Positions 35,429 through 43,942 of a DNA stretch of 64,000 bases are shown piece by piece (within the stretch, counting starts at the first letter, position 1; every line of letters starts with the position of its first letter). Source of the stretch: Paraglaciecola algarum (GTDB lineage: Bacteria > Pseudomonadota > Gammaproteobacteria > Enterobacterales > Alteromonadaceae); assembly GCF_021532655.1 (NCBI RefSeq), contig NZ_JAKGAS010000002.1, positions 434,001 to 498,000 of the forward strand. The letters run 5' to 3'. Under the pieces are notes generated by a model, which had not been told where the DNA came from, searched no databases, and worked only from the letters and a program-made list of their open reading frames with translations. Made by a program: the position numbers and the translations under genes.

Positions 35429-38400
35429 TCAACCTTTGGGGACTGGTAAATCAGGACATATGACTTGGTATGGGATATCGGGGGAGACCCATTCACTCCA
35501 TTCACTCTGGCTTATATTCCGCGTCAGTTTATTACAAATTAAATCTGGCCAGGCTGCGGGGCCAGGCCAAAGTCGTAATGTGTTATCCTGACTACCTGAG
35601 ATTACCTGTTTACCATCAGGGCTAAATGCCACACTCGTTACACCGTCAGTGTGACCACGCAGGGGCTCACCCATAGCTTTGCCCTTAGTGGCATCCCACA
35701 GTCGTAGTGTTTTATCCATACTACCTGATACTATCCGTTTACCATCAGGGCTAAATGCCACGCTACTTACCTGCCCAGTGTGGCCACGCAGCGGCTCACT
35801 GATAGGTTTTCCTATAGCGACATCCCATAGTCGTAGTGTTTTATCCATACTACCTGATACTATCCGTTTGCCATCAGGACTAAATGCCACACTAGCTACC
35901 ATCGAAGTGTGACCACGCAGTGGCTCACCGATAGCTTTGCCCGTAGTGGTATCCCACAGTAGTAATGTTTTATCCCAACTACCTGAGGCTATTCGTTTGC
36001 CATCTGTGCTAAATGCCACACTCGTTACACCACCAATGTGACCACGCAGCGGCTTGCCAATAGCTTTTCCTGTAGTAGCGTCCCAGAGTTGCAGAGTGTT
36101 ATCGTCACTAGCTGAGACTACCCGTTTGCCATTTGGGCTAAATGCTACACTCGTTACATCATCAATGTGACCACGCAGCGGCTCACCTATAGGTTTTCCT
36201 GAAGCGACATCCCACAGTCGTAGTGTTCTATCCAAACGACCTATGACTACTCGTTTGCCATCTGGGCTAAATGCCAAACTACCTACCGGCGTAGAGTTTC
36301 CGCGCAGCGACTCACCTATAGGTTTTCCTATAGCTGCATCCCACAGTTGGAGTGTGAAATCCAAACTACCTGATACTATCCGTTTGCCATCAGGGCTAAA
36401 TGCCACACTAGCTACCATCGAAGTGTGACCACGCAGTGGCTCGCCAATAGGTTTTCCTGTGGTGGCATCCCACAGCCGTAGTGTGGCATCTCCACTACCG
36501 GAGACAATCCGTTTACCATCAGGGCTAAATGCCACACTATATACACTCTCAGTGTGACCACGCAGAGGCTCACCAATAGCTTGTCCTGTGGTGGCATCCC
36601 ACAGTCGTAGTGTTTTATCCGAACTACCTGATACTATCCGTTTGCCATCAGGGCTAAATGCCACACTAACTACCAGGTTATTGTGGCCACGCAGCGGCTC
36701 ACCGATAGGTTTTCCTGAAGTGGCATCCCACAGTCGTAGTGTTTTATCCAAACTACCGGATACTATCCGTTTGCCATCAGGGCTAAATGCCACACTAGCT
36801 ACCATCGAAGTGTGACCACGCAGTGGCTCACCAATAGGTTTTCCTGATGCGGCATCCCAAAGTCGTAGTGTTTTATCCGAACTACCTGATACTATCCGTT
36901 TGCCATCAGGGCTAAATGCCACACTAGCTACCCGGTTATTATGGCCACGCAGGGGCTCACCTATAGATTTTCCTGAAGTGGCATCCCACAATCGGAGTGT
37001 GATATCCCAACTACCTGATACTACCCGTTTGCCATTAGGGCTAAATGCTACACTAGTTACCCGATTATTGTGGCCACGCAATGGTTCGCCAATTATTCTG
37101 ATATGTCGAAGCTTCTGCACAGCAAAAAACAAAGCATCGTTCACCTCATATCCTGAATCTAGTTTATGTGCAGCCAGAGTTTTCATTAATCCTTGTAAAA
37201 CATTGTAATCATTTTGCTTTACTGTAGCTTTCCCGTCCACGGCTAATTTAACCGCCGTTGCCTCAACAAATGCTCGCTGTGCCTTATCTTTTTCAGTATT
37301 TGCTTCTCGCTCTTTAATCTGTGCAATTTCTTGTTGCGCTATCGCTTCTTGCTGCTGGAACCATGAATAGATGGAAAGCATAGACAACAAAATAATGATC
37401 GCGCTAACTATGCCCACACGCTGCTGTGCTTGGCTTTTTGACTTTTCAATACTGGCATCAATGTAGGTCAATGTTTGGGGGCCTAAATCATCCTGTCTTT
37501 GCGTCAGCCAACTTTGCGCATCGGTAAGCGGTTTGCCTTTATTCAACAGTCGAGATTTAGCTTTACCCTCCTGAGTCCAAGTAGCCACATCTCTTTCAAT
37601 ACGCGCTTTAAACGTTTGAAACTCTTTATCCATTGCTAACCATTGTTGTATACGTTGCCAGTTATGGATAAGCGTTTCATGCGCTATGCGTAGCTTTTTG
37701 CCAGATACAATGAGTAAACGTGATTTGATTAACGCTTCAATAATGGGTTGTATAGCTTGGTTGTCGGCAAAGTGATCAGTATTTATATTACGAGCGGTGG
37801 CAGCTTCATGTTGATTGTCTGGATTCACTTTGACTAAGGCGTTAAACAGTGCTGGTAGGTGTTTATCAACATCTATTCCCTGCTGTTTAAGGCTGACAAT
37901 AACAGATTCTGCCCTTTGGGTGATAGAGCCTGCAAGCCCTCCTAATACCTGAGTGTAAGCATGAAAAGTCAGTAAAGGTTGAGCGTTTTCTGTTGCTTCT
38001 GTTATGCGAAACAACTCATCTAAACAAAATTCAACCAGTGGTAGTGCGCCGGGTTGGGCTGCACTATCTTCTCTTATCACTGTTGCGAGTGAGGTACCGT
38101 CATTGTTTACTTCAAAGGTAAGGCCTGCCGCTTTGGCTGGTTTTTCAATGATTTGTTGATATTCGCTGATACTCGGTGGTTGCAGTTTATAGTCACCATC
38201 ACCGCGCATTAATTCGTAAAGTTCAGAGCCTTGACCTTGGCCAACAAAATCACTGCGCATACTGCCCAAGCACCAAACAGACCCTGTATCTATTAATCTG
38301 CTAATGCCTAACCAAAATGCTTGCTGTTGCTTAATACTAAAGGCTTTAGTGGTAAACACTTCTTCTGCTTGGTCGATGACTATTTGTATTTTTGCTTCAA

Positions 38401-39463
38401 CTTTTTCATGCAGGGACTGCTCTGACGCTAAAGACTGGCAAATTTGATTGAGAGTGGCTTTAAGGCTTTTAGGTGATTGGGCTATTTGTTCACATAATGT
38501 CTCTGCATCAATACCTAAATTCGCGAATGCAGGTACCTGATTAATTAACACATCACATAAGCCAGTTAGCGGGCCTAGAGCATGCTGAAACTGTTGGGGG
38601 CGAGTGTGAATGACTTCGATATGACCCACGCCATAGCTAATCACTCGTGGAGTACGAATCAAAGGTAAAACCCCTGCATTGACAAGCGAGGACTTGCCAC
38701 AGCCGCTCATGCCCGTAACCATCACAAAACCTTTTTGCTGCACAACCTGCCTTTTATACTGAGTCATTAACTCGCCTAGGGCTTTGGTTCTGCCAAAAAA
38801 GATAGCGTGATGTTTTTCGTGAAAAGCTGATAACCCTAAAAACGGCGAACCTTCAAACCAAGTGGGGGTGTTTATTTCAGTTGCTGCATCTTGATTTAAG
38901 TGTTTTTCCAATAATGGAGCTAGATGGGTTTCAAGCAGTTGCTCGAATTCATTGGTGGCATCAAACGGGAAATAAGCACGTTTGAAGGTATTATCAGTAT
39001 CTTGATTGTGAAAATGTGTTTGAAAAAACTGTTCAACCGAAAGTTTTTGCTCAATAGCTTTTTCTGCAGATGCCTTATCATCTAGTTTTATTTGGATATC
39101 AGTTGTTTTACGATAAACAAGCAGTTCGGGACTCCCTGACTTTTCAAACGCTTTTAACCCGTATTCAAATTCCCATTCACTCCCAGTGAGTCCAGACCTA
39201 CCATCTACCCCAGTAAAGTTTTCAGGTAAGGGCGAGCCCAACCTTGACCAAAGCATACACACCATAATATCGGCAGTGCTGGGGTCAAGGGCATCTTGAA
39301 AATGCCCACTGGCTAATAATGGCTCACGCTCCCACAATACAGGCTTTAGTATTAAATGATTTTGATACTTGGATTCAAGCCTACGAATAACTTGTAAGGC
39401 TATTTGTCTTTCTACTTCCAAGTCACTTGGTGATGAAATAAAAATCCGTAGTGTTTTTTTCAT
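35429..39463 (-). CDS. DUF4062-STAND ATPase with twelve WD40 repeats (putative immune sensor)
   Basis: 1344 residues; AAAGGA before the ATG. N-terminal DUF4062-type domain (about 4-110, RIFISSPSDLEVERQIA). A novel-STAND NTPase domain begins near residue 205 (FLGLSAFHEKH), with Walker A GMSGCGKS at 251-258 and Walker B IVIDQAEEVF near 362. Winged-helix-like region up to about 660; a TM helix about 685-705 (IVSAIIILLSMLSIYSW); coiled coil to about 750. Residues 791-1306 are twelve consecutive 43-residue WD40 blades, nearly identical. STAND proteins with WD40 or TPR sensors act as bacterial NLR-like antiviral receptors; here DUF4062 would be the effector or adaptor end. The TIR gene lies 69 bp upstream on the same strand. 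Confidence 0.85.
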   Translation of the reverse strand: MKKTLRIFISSPSDLEVERQIALQVIRRLESKYQNHLILKPVLWEREPLLASGHFQDALDPSTADIMVCMLWSRLGSPLPENFTGVDGRSGLTGSEWEFEYGLKAFEKSGSPELLVYRKTTDIQIKLDDKASAEKAIEQKLSVEQFFQTHFHNQDTDNTFKRAYFPFDATNEFEQLLETHLAPLLEKHLNQDAATEINTPTWFEGSPFLGLSAFHEKHHAIFFGRTKALGELMTQYKRQVVQQKGFVMVTGMSGCGKSSLVNAGVLPLIRTPRVISYGVGHIEVIHTRPQQFQHALGPLTGLCDVLINQVPAFANLGIDAETLCEQIAQSPKSLKATLNQICQSLASEQSLHEKVEAKIQIVIDQAEEVFTTKAFSIKQQQAFWLGISRLIDTGSVWCLGSMRSDFVGQGQGSELYELMRGDGDYKLQPPSISEYQQIIEKPAKAAGLTFEVNNDGTSLATVIREDSAAQPGALPLVEFCLDELFRITEATENAQPLLTFHAYTQVLGGLAGSITQRAESVIVSLKQQGIDVDKHLPALFNALVKVNPDNQHEAATARNINTDHFADNQAIQPIIEALIKSRLLIVSGKKLRIAHETLIHNWQRIQQWLAMDKEFQTFKARIERDVATWTQEGKAKSRLLNKGKPLTDAQSWLTQRQDDLGPQTLTYIDASIEKSKSQAQQRVGIVSAIIILLSMLSIYSWFQQQEAIAQQEIAQIKEREANTEKDKAQRAFVEATAVKLAVDGKATVKQNDYNVLQGLMKTLAAHKLDSGYEVNDALFFAVQKLRHIRIIGEPLRGHNNRVTSVAFSPNGKRVVSGSWDITLRLWDATSGKSIGEPLRGHNNRVASVAFSPDGKRIVSGSSDKTLRLWDAASGKPIGEPLRGHTSMVASVAFSPDGKRIVSGSLDKTLRLWDATSGKPIGEPLRGHNNLVVSVAFSPDGKRIVSGSSDKTLRLWDATTGQAIGEPLRGHTESVYSVAFSPDGKRIVSGSGDATLRLWDATTGKPIGEPLRGHTSMVASVAFSPDGKRIVSGSLDFTLQLWDAAIGKPIGESLRGNSTPVGSLAFSPDGKRVVIGRLDRTLRLWDVASGKPIGEPLRGHIDDVTSVAFSPNGKRVVSASDDNTLQLWDATTGKAIGKPLRGHIGGVTSVAFSTDGKRIASGSWDKTLLLWDTTTGKAIGEPLRGHTSMVASVAFSPDGKRIVSGSMDKTLRLWDVAIGKPISEPLRGHTGQVSSVAFSPDGKRIVSGSMDKTLRLWDATKGKAMGEPLRGHTDGVTSVAFSPDGKQVISGSQDNTLRLWPGPAAWPDLICNKLTRNISQSEWSEWVSPDIPYQVICPDLPVPKG
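35546..37093 (-). repeat. Twelve tandem 129-bp repeats encoding WD40 blades
   Basis: The segment is exactly 12 x 129 bp. The consensus unit reads IGEPLRGH-xxx-V-x-SVAFSPDGKR, then IVSGS-x-DKTLRLWDAT-x-GKP. Blades 3, 6 and 10 share HTSMVASVAF at nucleotide level almost unchanged. Differences concentrate after RGH and around SGSxDxT, the surface loops of the propeller. Such sequence identity implies recent duplication or ongoing gene conversion. Confidence 0.92.
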
Positions 39464-39532
39464 AGAATCATTCCTTTATCTGTGAAACAAAATTCCACAC
39501 CACAATAGTGACCTAAAGCTTTTAATCTTTGA

Positions 39533-41713
39533 TCAACTGGTTGGTACTTGAACGACCTTTGACGCATTGCCATCTATGGTAATGAATTTAAAAAACAAAT
39601 TATCAGTAGGCTTATCTGTAATTAGAAATGTTGGATTACTTTTGTCACTATCACCGTTAAAAACATCCCTATAATGCGGATTAAAATTCCTTTTATAACT
39701 TGTAACTTCTCTCGTTAGTTTGTCATTAATCTTACGTATACTATTGTACTCTTCTCGTTCATCTGAATTTTTGGAAGTTTTTTGTTTAAGAAATTCGAAC
39801 CTATCTTTATCAAATTCTTTAAAAACCTTTTCTTCAAATCGAGCTATAAAATAATCTCTGTCCTTATTATTTAATTTTATACTTGTTAATTCTGTAGGTG
39901 AACTTCCCCACAATATATCCTTAAACAATAAACGAATTGGCTCTGAATTGTTAATAGAACAGGAGGTGCTTAATTCACTACTATATTTAGTAGAAATACG
40001 ACAGTTTACTAAACGATCAAAATCAATATTATTTATAGCTGCTTTCATATTCCATTCCTTCCATTTTGGAAAATATGAATGAACTTCTTTAGCCCCATTC
40101 TTATATTGATACGTAAACTTGATTGACTTATATTTCTCATTATCAGAATTTATATTAAAGCCCAACAATTGTGACTCAGCTTCAATATACTTAAACCCCT
40201 GCCTAGAACTCTCCATATTTCTATTTTCGTTAGTAAATATTTTCCATGTTATGCTTTCAACTTCATTGCCAACAATTGGGACTAAACGCCACCTATTATT
40301 GCGAGTCAAATAACGCCTACCATTGTCCACAGTAACTAAAACTTTTGGCGCATCTGGAGTATTACTGGGTACTTCAAAAATGCTATCGGTTTTTTTATCA
40401 TTTATTGGGGCTGGATAGACTGCGCTTTTTGATGAATCAGTGAAAACAATTTGAGAGTAGATAGAGCTAGGATTTATTCCTAAAAGTAAGTGCCAGTTAT
40501 CATACTTACCTTTAATAACACCAACCGTTTTGGTGCTACTTAGTTTATCCATTTCAAGAACAATAGGTAAATTTGTTGATGTATTTCCAATTAAAAGTTG
40601 ACTTACTGCTTGAGTGTATAAGTTCATATCCTCATGCGTACTAAAGTCACAAATAACAGGGCCAATTCTGAGGTCATGGCAGTTTAACGGGTGACGTTGT
40701 TGGATCCGTTCTCTAATTCTTATTATATCTCTAGACGTTTGCTCTTCATCTCGTTGCCTTTGAGTCTCTTTTAATTCTGAGCGATGTTTTTGCATATCGT
40801 TTACAAGATAAGAAAGGTCATATTCGAATGGGCCAGCTACCCCATCATCTTTAGTTTCATAACTAAAGGTTAGCGCTGTTGGTATTTCTGTCATTTTCAA
40901 CACTTTATAAAAAGAAGACATGCTGGCATTAGGGTTTAATTCTGTCCCCTCACTAAACTTTAAATGATAGCTTGATCCGTTGAGATTATTTTTCATTGCA
41001 GTGTTGGGAGAGTTGCTCATTGAAATACCAAAACTAAATTCCTTCGTATCTAGTTCTCTGCCAGCAGGCTTCATAATAACGGTAAAATGTTTAAGTTCTA
41101 GATCTTCAACACTATCAGGCCCCATGTCAGGGATGTCAGGCATATCATTGCCACCAAACATTAATATACCGAGTACTACAACAACTGAAATAGTTATAAC
41201 TGCGTTTAAATTTCTTTGTGCAAACCTGAGTAATTTGTCTACTAGCGGTAAATCTTTAATGTTGTGAACAAAAAGCTCATCACTCACTTGTTTCAGTTCT
41301 TCAACTAGCTTATCGATATGCTCAATCAAATTTCCTTGCCACGCTTCAATCCAATGCGCACTAGAAATAAAAAGCTCTAACGATAACGAAGGTTTAACGT
41401 CCTCTATTCTGAACGGATATATGGGTTTTCCATTGCTAACCGCCCTTTCAACTTCACGTTTAACAAATTTAGAGTTATTAGCTGATTCTGACAGTACGAC
41501 TAACAAACTCTTCGAAACTTCTATTCCCTTAATTATTTCTTCAGAATATTCCTTACCTGCTCTGATGTTTCTTGGTGCAATCCAACATTTAAGACCACGC
41601 ATTTCTATTGATTCACAAATTTCAAAAGCTTTATCTTTATCATTTGATGCATAGCTAATAAAAATATCAAATTGTGTTTTTTCATTATCGTTTGAATTAG
41701 ATTGATTAGTCAT
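39533..41713 (-). CDS. TIR-domain protein with one transmembrane helix and large C-terminal domain
   Basis: 726 residues, AAGGG before the ATG. Residues about 14-145 are a TIR domain: FDIFISYASNDKD, RGLKCWIAPRNIRAG, SKSLLVVLSESANNSKFVKREVERAV (a candidate catalytic Glu lies in the last part). A single TM helix follows at about 173-190 (AVITISVVVVLGILMF), then about 530 residues with no recognised domain, predicted outside the cytoplasm if the TIR is inside. Bacterial TIRs often cleave NAD+ when activated. The gene is upstream of the STAND-WD40 gene and probably in one operon with it. The external part may sense envelope stress or a phage; this is inference. Confidence 0.82.
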   Translation of the reverse strand: MTNQSNSNDNEKTQFDIFISYASNDKDKAFEICESIEMRGLKCWIAPRNIRAGKEYSEEIIKGIEVSKSLLVVLSESANNSKFVKREVERAVSNGKPIYPFRIEDVKPSLSLELFISSAHWIEAWQGNLIEHIDKLVEELKQVSDELFVHNIKDLPLVDKLLRFAQRNLNAVITISVVVVLGILMFGGNDMPDIPDMGPDSVEDLELKHFTVIMKPAGRELDTKEFSFGISMSNSPNTAMKNNLNGSSYHLKFSEGTELNPNASMSSFYKVLKMTEIPTALTFSYETKDDGVAGPFEYDLSYLVNDMQKHRSELKETQRQRDEEQTSRDIIRIRERIQQRHPLNCHDLRIGPVICDFSTHEDMNLYTQAVSQLLIGNTSTNLPIVLEMDKLSSTKTVGVIKGKYDNWHLLLGINPSSIYSQIVFTDSSKSAVYPAPINDKKTDSIFEVPSNTPDAPKVLVTVDNGRRYLTRNNRWRLVPIVGNEVESITWKIFTNENRNMESSRQGFKYIEAESQLLGFNINSDNEKYKSIKFTYQYKNGAKEVHSYFPKWKEWNMKAAINNIDFDRLVNCRISTKYSSELSTSCSINNSEPIRLLFKDILWGSSPTELTSIKLNNKDRDYFIARFEEKVFKEFDKDRFEFLKQKTSKNSDEREEYNSIRKINDKLTREVTSYKRNFNPHYRDVFNGDSDKSNPTFLITDKPTDNLFFKFITIDGNASKVVQVPTS

Positions 41714-41874
41714 CCATATCCCTTAGATTATTAGCTTTTAAATATGTAGTTGACACTTGAACAAATAAAACAGTGTATAACTGAAATAGTCCAAACACTT
41801 AATACATCACAGTTTTCACCTACATCGGTTAATTTCATAAACTAACTAAAAATTATTTAGTTGTATATTAAAAA

Positions 41875-42163
41875 TTGTCTAAAAAACAGTCGCAACCAAC
41901 TACGTTGGACATTAAATTGCAACTTAAAATATGCAGCCGGTGAAAATTGGGAAGCCGTGATCGAAGAAGTTGGCGGCTATGGTAAATTGTCAGCCAGTCA
42001 AAAAAGCAGCTATAACGATAATAGAAAAAGTATTAGCGCTTGCGTTGCAGAAGAAAATTATGAAAAGCAGCGAGGTACAGCTAAAAAGGAACAAGATAGG
42101 TTAGTCGAATTACAACAAGAAAATCAAAAAATTAAATTAGAATTGACTAAACAACAGATGTAA
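41875..42163 (+). pseudogene. Small coiled-coil gene with +1 frameshift (95 residues if repaired)
   Basis: From TTG 41875 one frame reads LSKKQSQPTTLDIKLQLK and then stops. Skipping one base in the AAAA run near 41926-41929 continues as YAAGENWEAVIEEVGGYG to a highly charged helix ending LELTKQQM at 42163. The joined product is about 95 residues, the last third a probable coiled coil. A strong plus-strand terminator follows 59 bp later, as expected for a real transcription unit. No Shine-Dalgarno sequence is visible. I do not recognise the family. It may be a decayed gene, a sequencing error in a homopolymer, or, less likely, a programmed shift. Confidence 0.5.
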
Positions 42164-42221
42164 GTCAGCTCTTTGTTATTGGGAACACAGGTTCCGGATT
42201 TAACGTGCAGACTTAAATGTG

Positions 42222-42255
42222 CCCCTATAACAGAAAGTGTTATAGGGGATTTTTT
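42222..42255 (+). terminator. Strong rho-independent terminator
   Basis: CCCCTATAACA (42222-42232) and TGTTATAGGGG (42238-42248), loop GAAAG, followed by ATTTTTT. It is oriented for plus-strand transcription, and the only plausible gene before it is the frameshifted small ORF ending at 42163. Confidence 0.88.
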
Positions 42256-42686
42256 AATCACCGCGGCTCGGATTCTTTAACCTCCAATCACTCCGAGAGC
42301 TCTTTGGCCACTTAAAAATGCCAACTTACGTTATACCAATTCATATTGATATGTGAACACTCAGAATGCTTCCAGCGGATTTTGCACAAGGCATTGGTGT
42401 GCAGTAATGGTTGCTTTCCTTTCAAATATCAAGAACCCACTCTTTTTAAAAAGAAATGGGCAAAACTCGCTGGGGCATTCCCCTTGGGCGAATTTTAAAA
42501 GGACTTACTCTACGTTAGTCGAACTTGAAAGAGCACCACTATTACTTCATTTAAGTGTCTTGATTAAGTCTTTTTAAATTTTCGTTGAGTCATTAATTAT
42601 TTTCTGTAATCGGTATTTGAAAATATTGATAGAGCTCAAAAAAATAAGAAAGCATGGATATTGGCCTTGTAAATAAATCTGTATAA
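42256..42686. other. 430-bp intergenic stretch without a supportable gene
   Basis: No frame shows coding character. The GTG-initiated frame at 42353-42577 has no ribosome site and no recognisable domain. The sequence around 42330-42420 is less AT-rich than the flanks and may be a fragment of a dispersed element, which needs genome-wide comparison. Confidence 0.5.
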
Positions 42687-43754
42687 CTATTTTTCTGGTT
42701 TAGAGCTAAACCAATCATCAAATGTCTCAGAAAAATACAAAGTATCCTTTTCAATTATCTGCAAATATTCACTTGCAGAAAGTTCTGAGCACCTATCTTT
42801 TCGCTCTTCTGCCATTAGTTGTTTTACAACATTTGCTTCATCCATGAACTCCACCATATAGCTGATGTGATCTTTAGCGCTTAGATATAAACGACTTCTT
42901 TGAGTTGGGTCTATTTTACTTGGAGCCCAGTCCTGTTCAGCATAAACAAGATCAGCAATAGAAAAAGGAGCTGGCAATTTTTTTCTGCTGTAATTATCGA
43001 GTGAAACTTCAAATACATCATCCTGTTTTGTGTACTCAATATTCTTAAAATATTCAGCTAACCCTTCGTTTAGCCATCTCGCATGAAACCCCAAAAGAGC
43101 GTGATTAATAGCATGCACAAGTTCATGCGCTACCGTTTTTCCTATTTGTTTTTCATCTCTATAAGCAACAAAAGAAAAATTACTATTACTAAGGTATTTT
43201 CCTTGGCTATCACTGCTATCAATCGACAAGCTAGCTAGTACATCATGATAACTTTCAATATCAGGCAGTATGACTAAGTAAATGACCAGAGCTTCAGTTA
43301 GTTTAAGGTCGAATAATTCATTGTAGACCGACAAAATAATGTTAACTTTCTCAAGCCACTTATCGATAGTCGCCTTTTTAAAGTTAGCTGAAATTACATT
43401 CACTTTTAGCTTGTTACCAAGCGTATGAGTCGAGGATTGTAACGCCATCTCTTGTGCAAAACTGCTTAGGGTATATCGAATATTGTTGATAACCTCTGCA
43501 TCAACTTTGATTTCACATTGATGAATTTGACTTACCTGAAATTGGCCTTGAGGTGATAATAGTTTTTTTGGGAGGCCTTGCTTAGTTTTAGCTTTAGTCG
43601 ATTCTTGAATTTCCTGAACTGGGGTTAATTTAACTAGATCGGGTGCTTCTATATCGCTATTTTCCTCAATGATATTTTCACCATCTAAGTTGAAGGTTAA
43701 AAATATAAACATCAGCAAACAAAGGCGCTTTTTTAGCTTCATTAGGTAAAACAA
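42687..43754 (-). CDS. HExxH metallopeptidase-like exported protein (peptidase MA/DUF1570-like)
   Basis: 355 residues with an N-terminal hydrophobic signal (about 10-22). The central motif AHELVHAINH gives H210-E211-L-V-H214, followed by ARWLNEGLAEYF with Glu230/Glu234; this is the gluzincin arrangement of peptidase MA-like and DUF1570 proteins. The domain from about 85 on (YTLSSFAQEMALQS) contains no other recognised module. It is probably a periplasmic or surface zinc peptidase. It lies 188 bp downstream of the P-loop/TPR gene on the same strand and may be expressed with it. Substrate unknown. Confidence 0.7.
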   Translation of the reverse strand: MFYLMKLKKRLCLLMFIFLTFNLDGENIIEENSDIEAPDLVKLTPVQEIQESTKAKTKQGLPKKLLSPQGQFQVSQIHQCEIKVDAEVINNIRYTLSSFAQEMALQSSTHTLGNKLKVNVISANFKKATIDKWLEKVNIILSVYNELFDLKLTEALVIYLVILPDIESYHDVLASLSIDSSDSQGKYLSNSNFSFVAYRDEKQIGKTVAHELVHAINHALLGFHARWLNEGLAEYFKNIEYTKQDDVFEVSLDNYSRKKLPAPFSIADLVYAEQDWAPSKIDPTQRSRLYLSAKDHISYMVEFMDEANVVKQLMAEERKDRCSELSASEYLQIIEKDTLYFSETFDDWFSSKPEK

Positions 43755-43942
43755 ACTTAGGTGATAGTGAGCATATCTATGTTCTTAAAGTAACATGGCC
43801 TAATTTACATTCAAACAGGACTAAAGCTGGTTTACGTTAAAAAGTGATTGTTTCAAATTTTGAATTGTGAATAACCATGGAATAAATCAAAGGTTTTAGT
43901 TGGGTCATAAACGTCATCCAAAGGCAGCCAGTAGATAACTTT

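Noticed and set aside
35546..37093. Regular repeats considered as a CRISPR array
   Set aside because: Units are contiguous 129-bp coding repeats translating as WD40 blades, with no spacers and no cas genes.
35679..37208. Several open frames on the plus strand with repeated SHSRSVLS-type peptides
   Set aside because: They are antisense shadows of the WD40 repeat array; they have no start signals and their repeats only mirror the 129-bp unit.
31315..41713. Prophage or integrative element
   Set aside because: No integrase, structural phage genes, attachment repeats or tRNA were seen around the block.
41861..42163. Continuous 100-codon frame from TTG 41861 as the true small protein
   Set aside because: Its first part reads as out-of-frame sequence, whereas joining the other frame gives a coherent N-terminus; treated as a frameshifted gene instead.
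42222..42255. Hairpin as a possible regulatory RNA
   Set aside because: Short perfect stem with T tail is fully explained as a rho-independent terminator.
42353..42577. 74-codon open frame
   Set aside because: GTG start without ribosome site and no family resemblance; retained only as an unassigned intergenic region.
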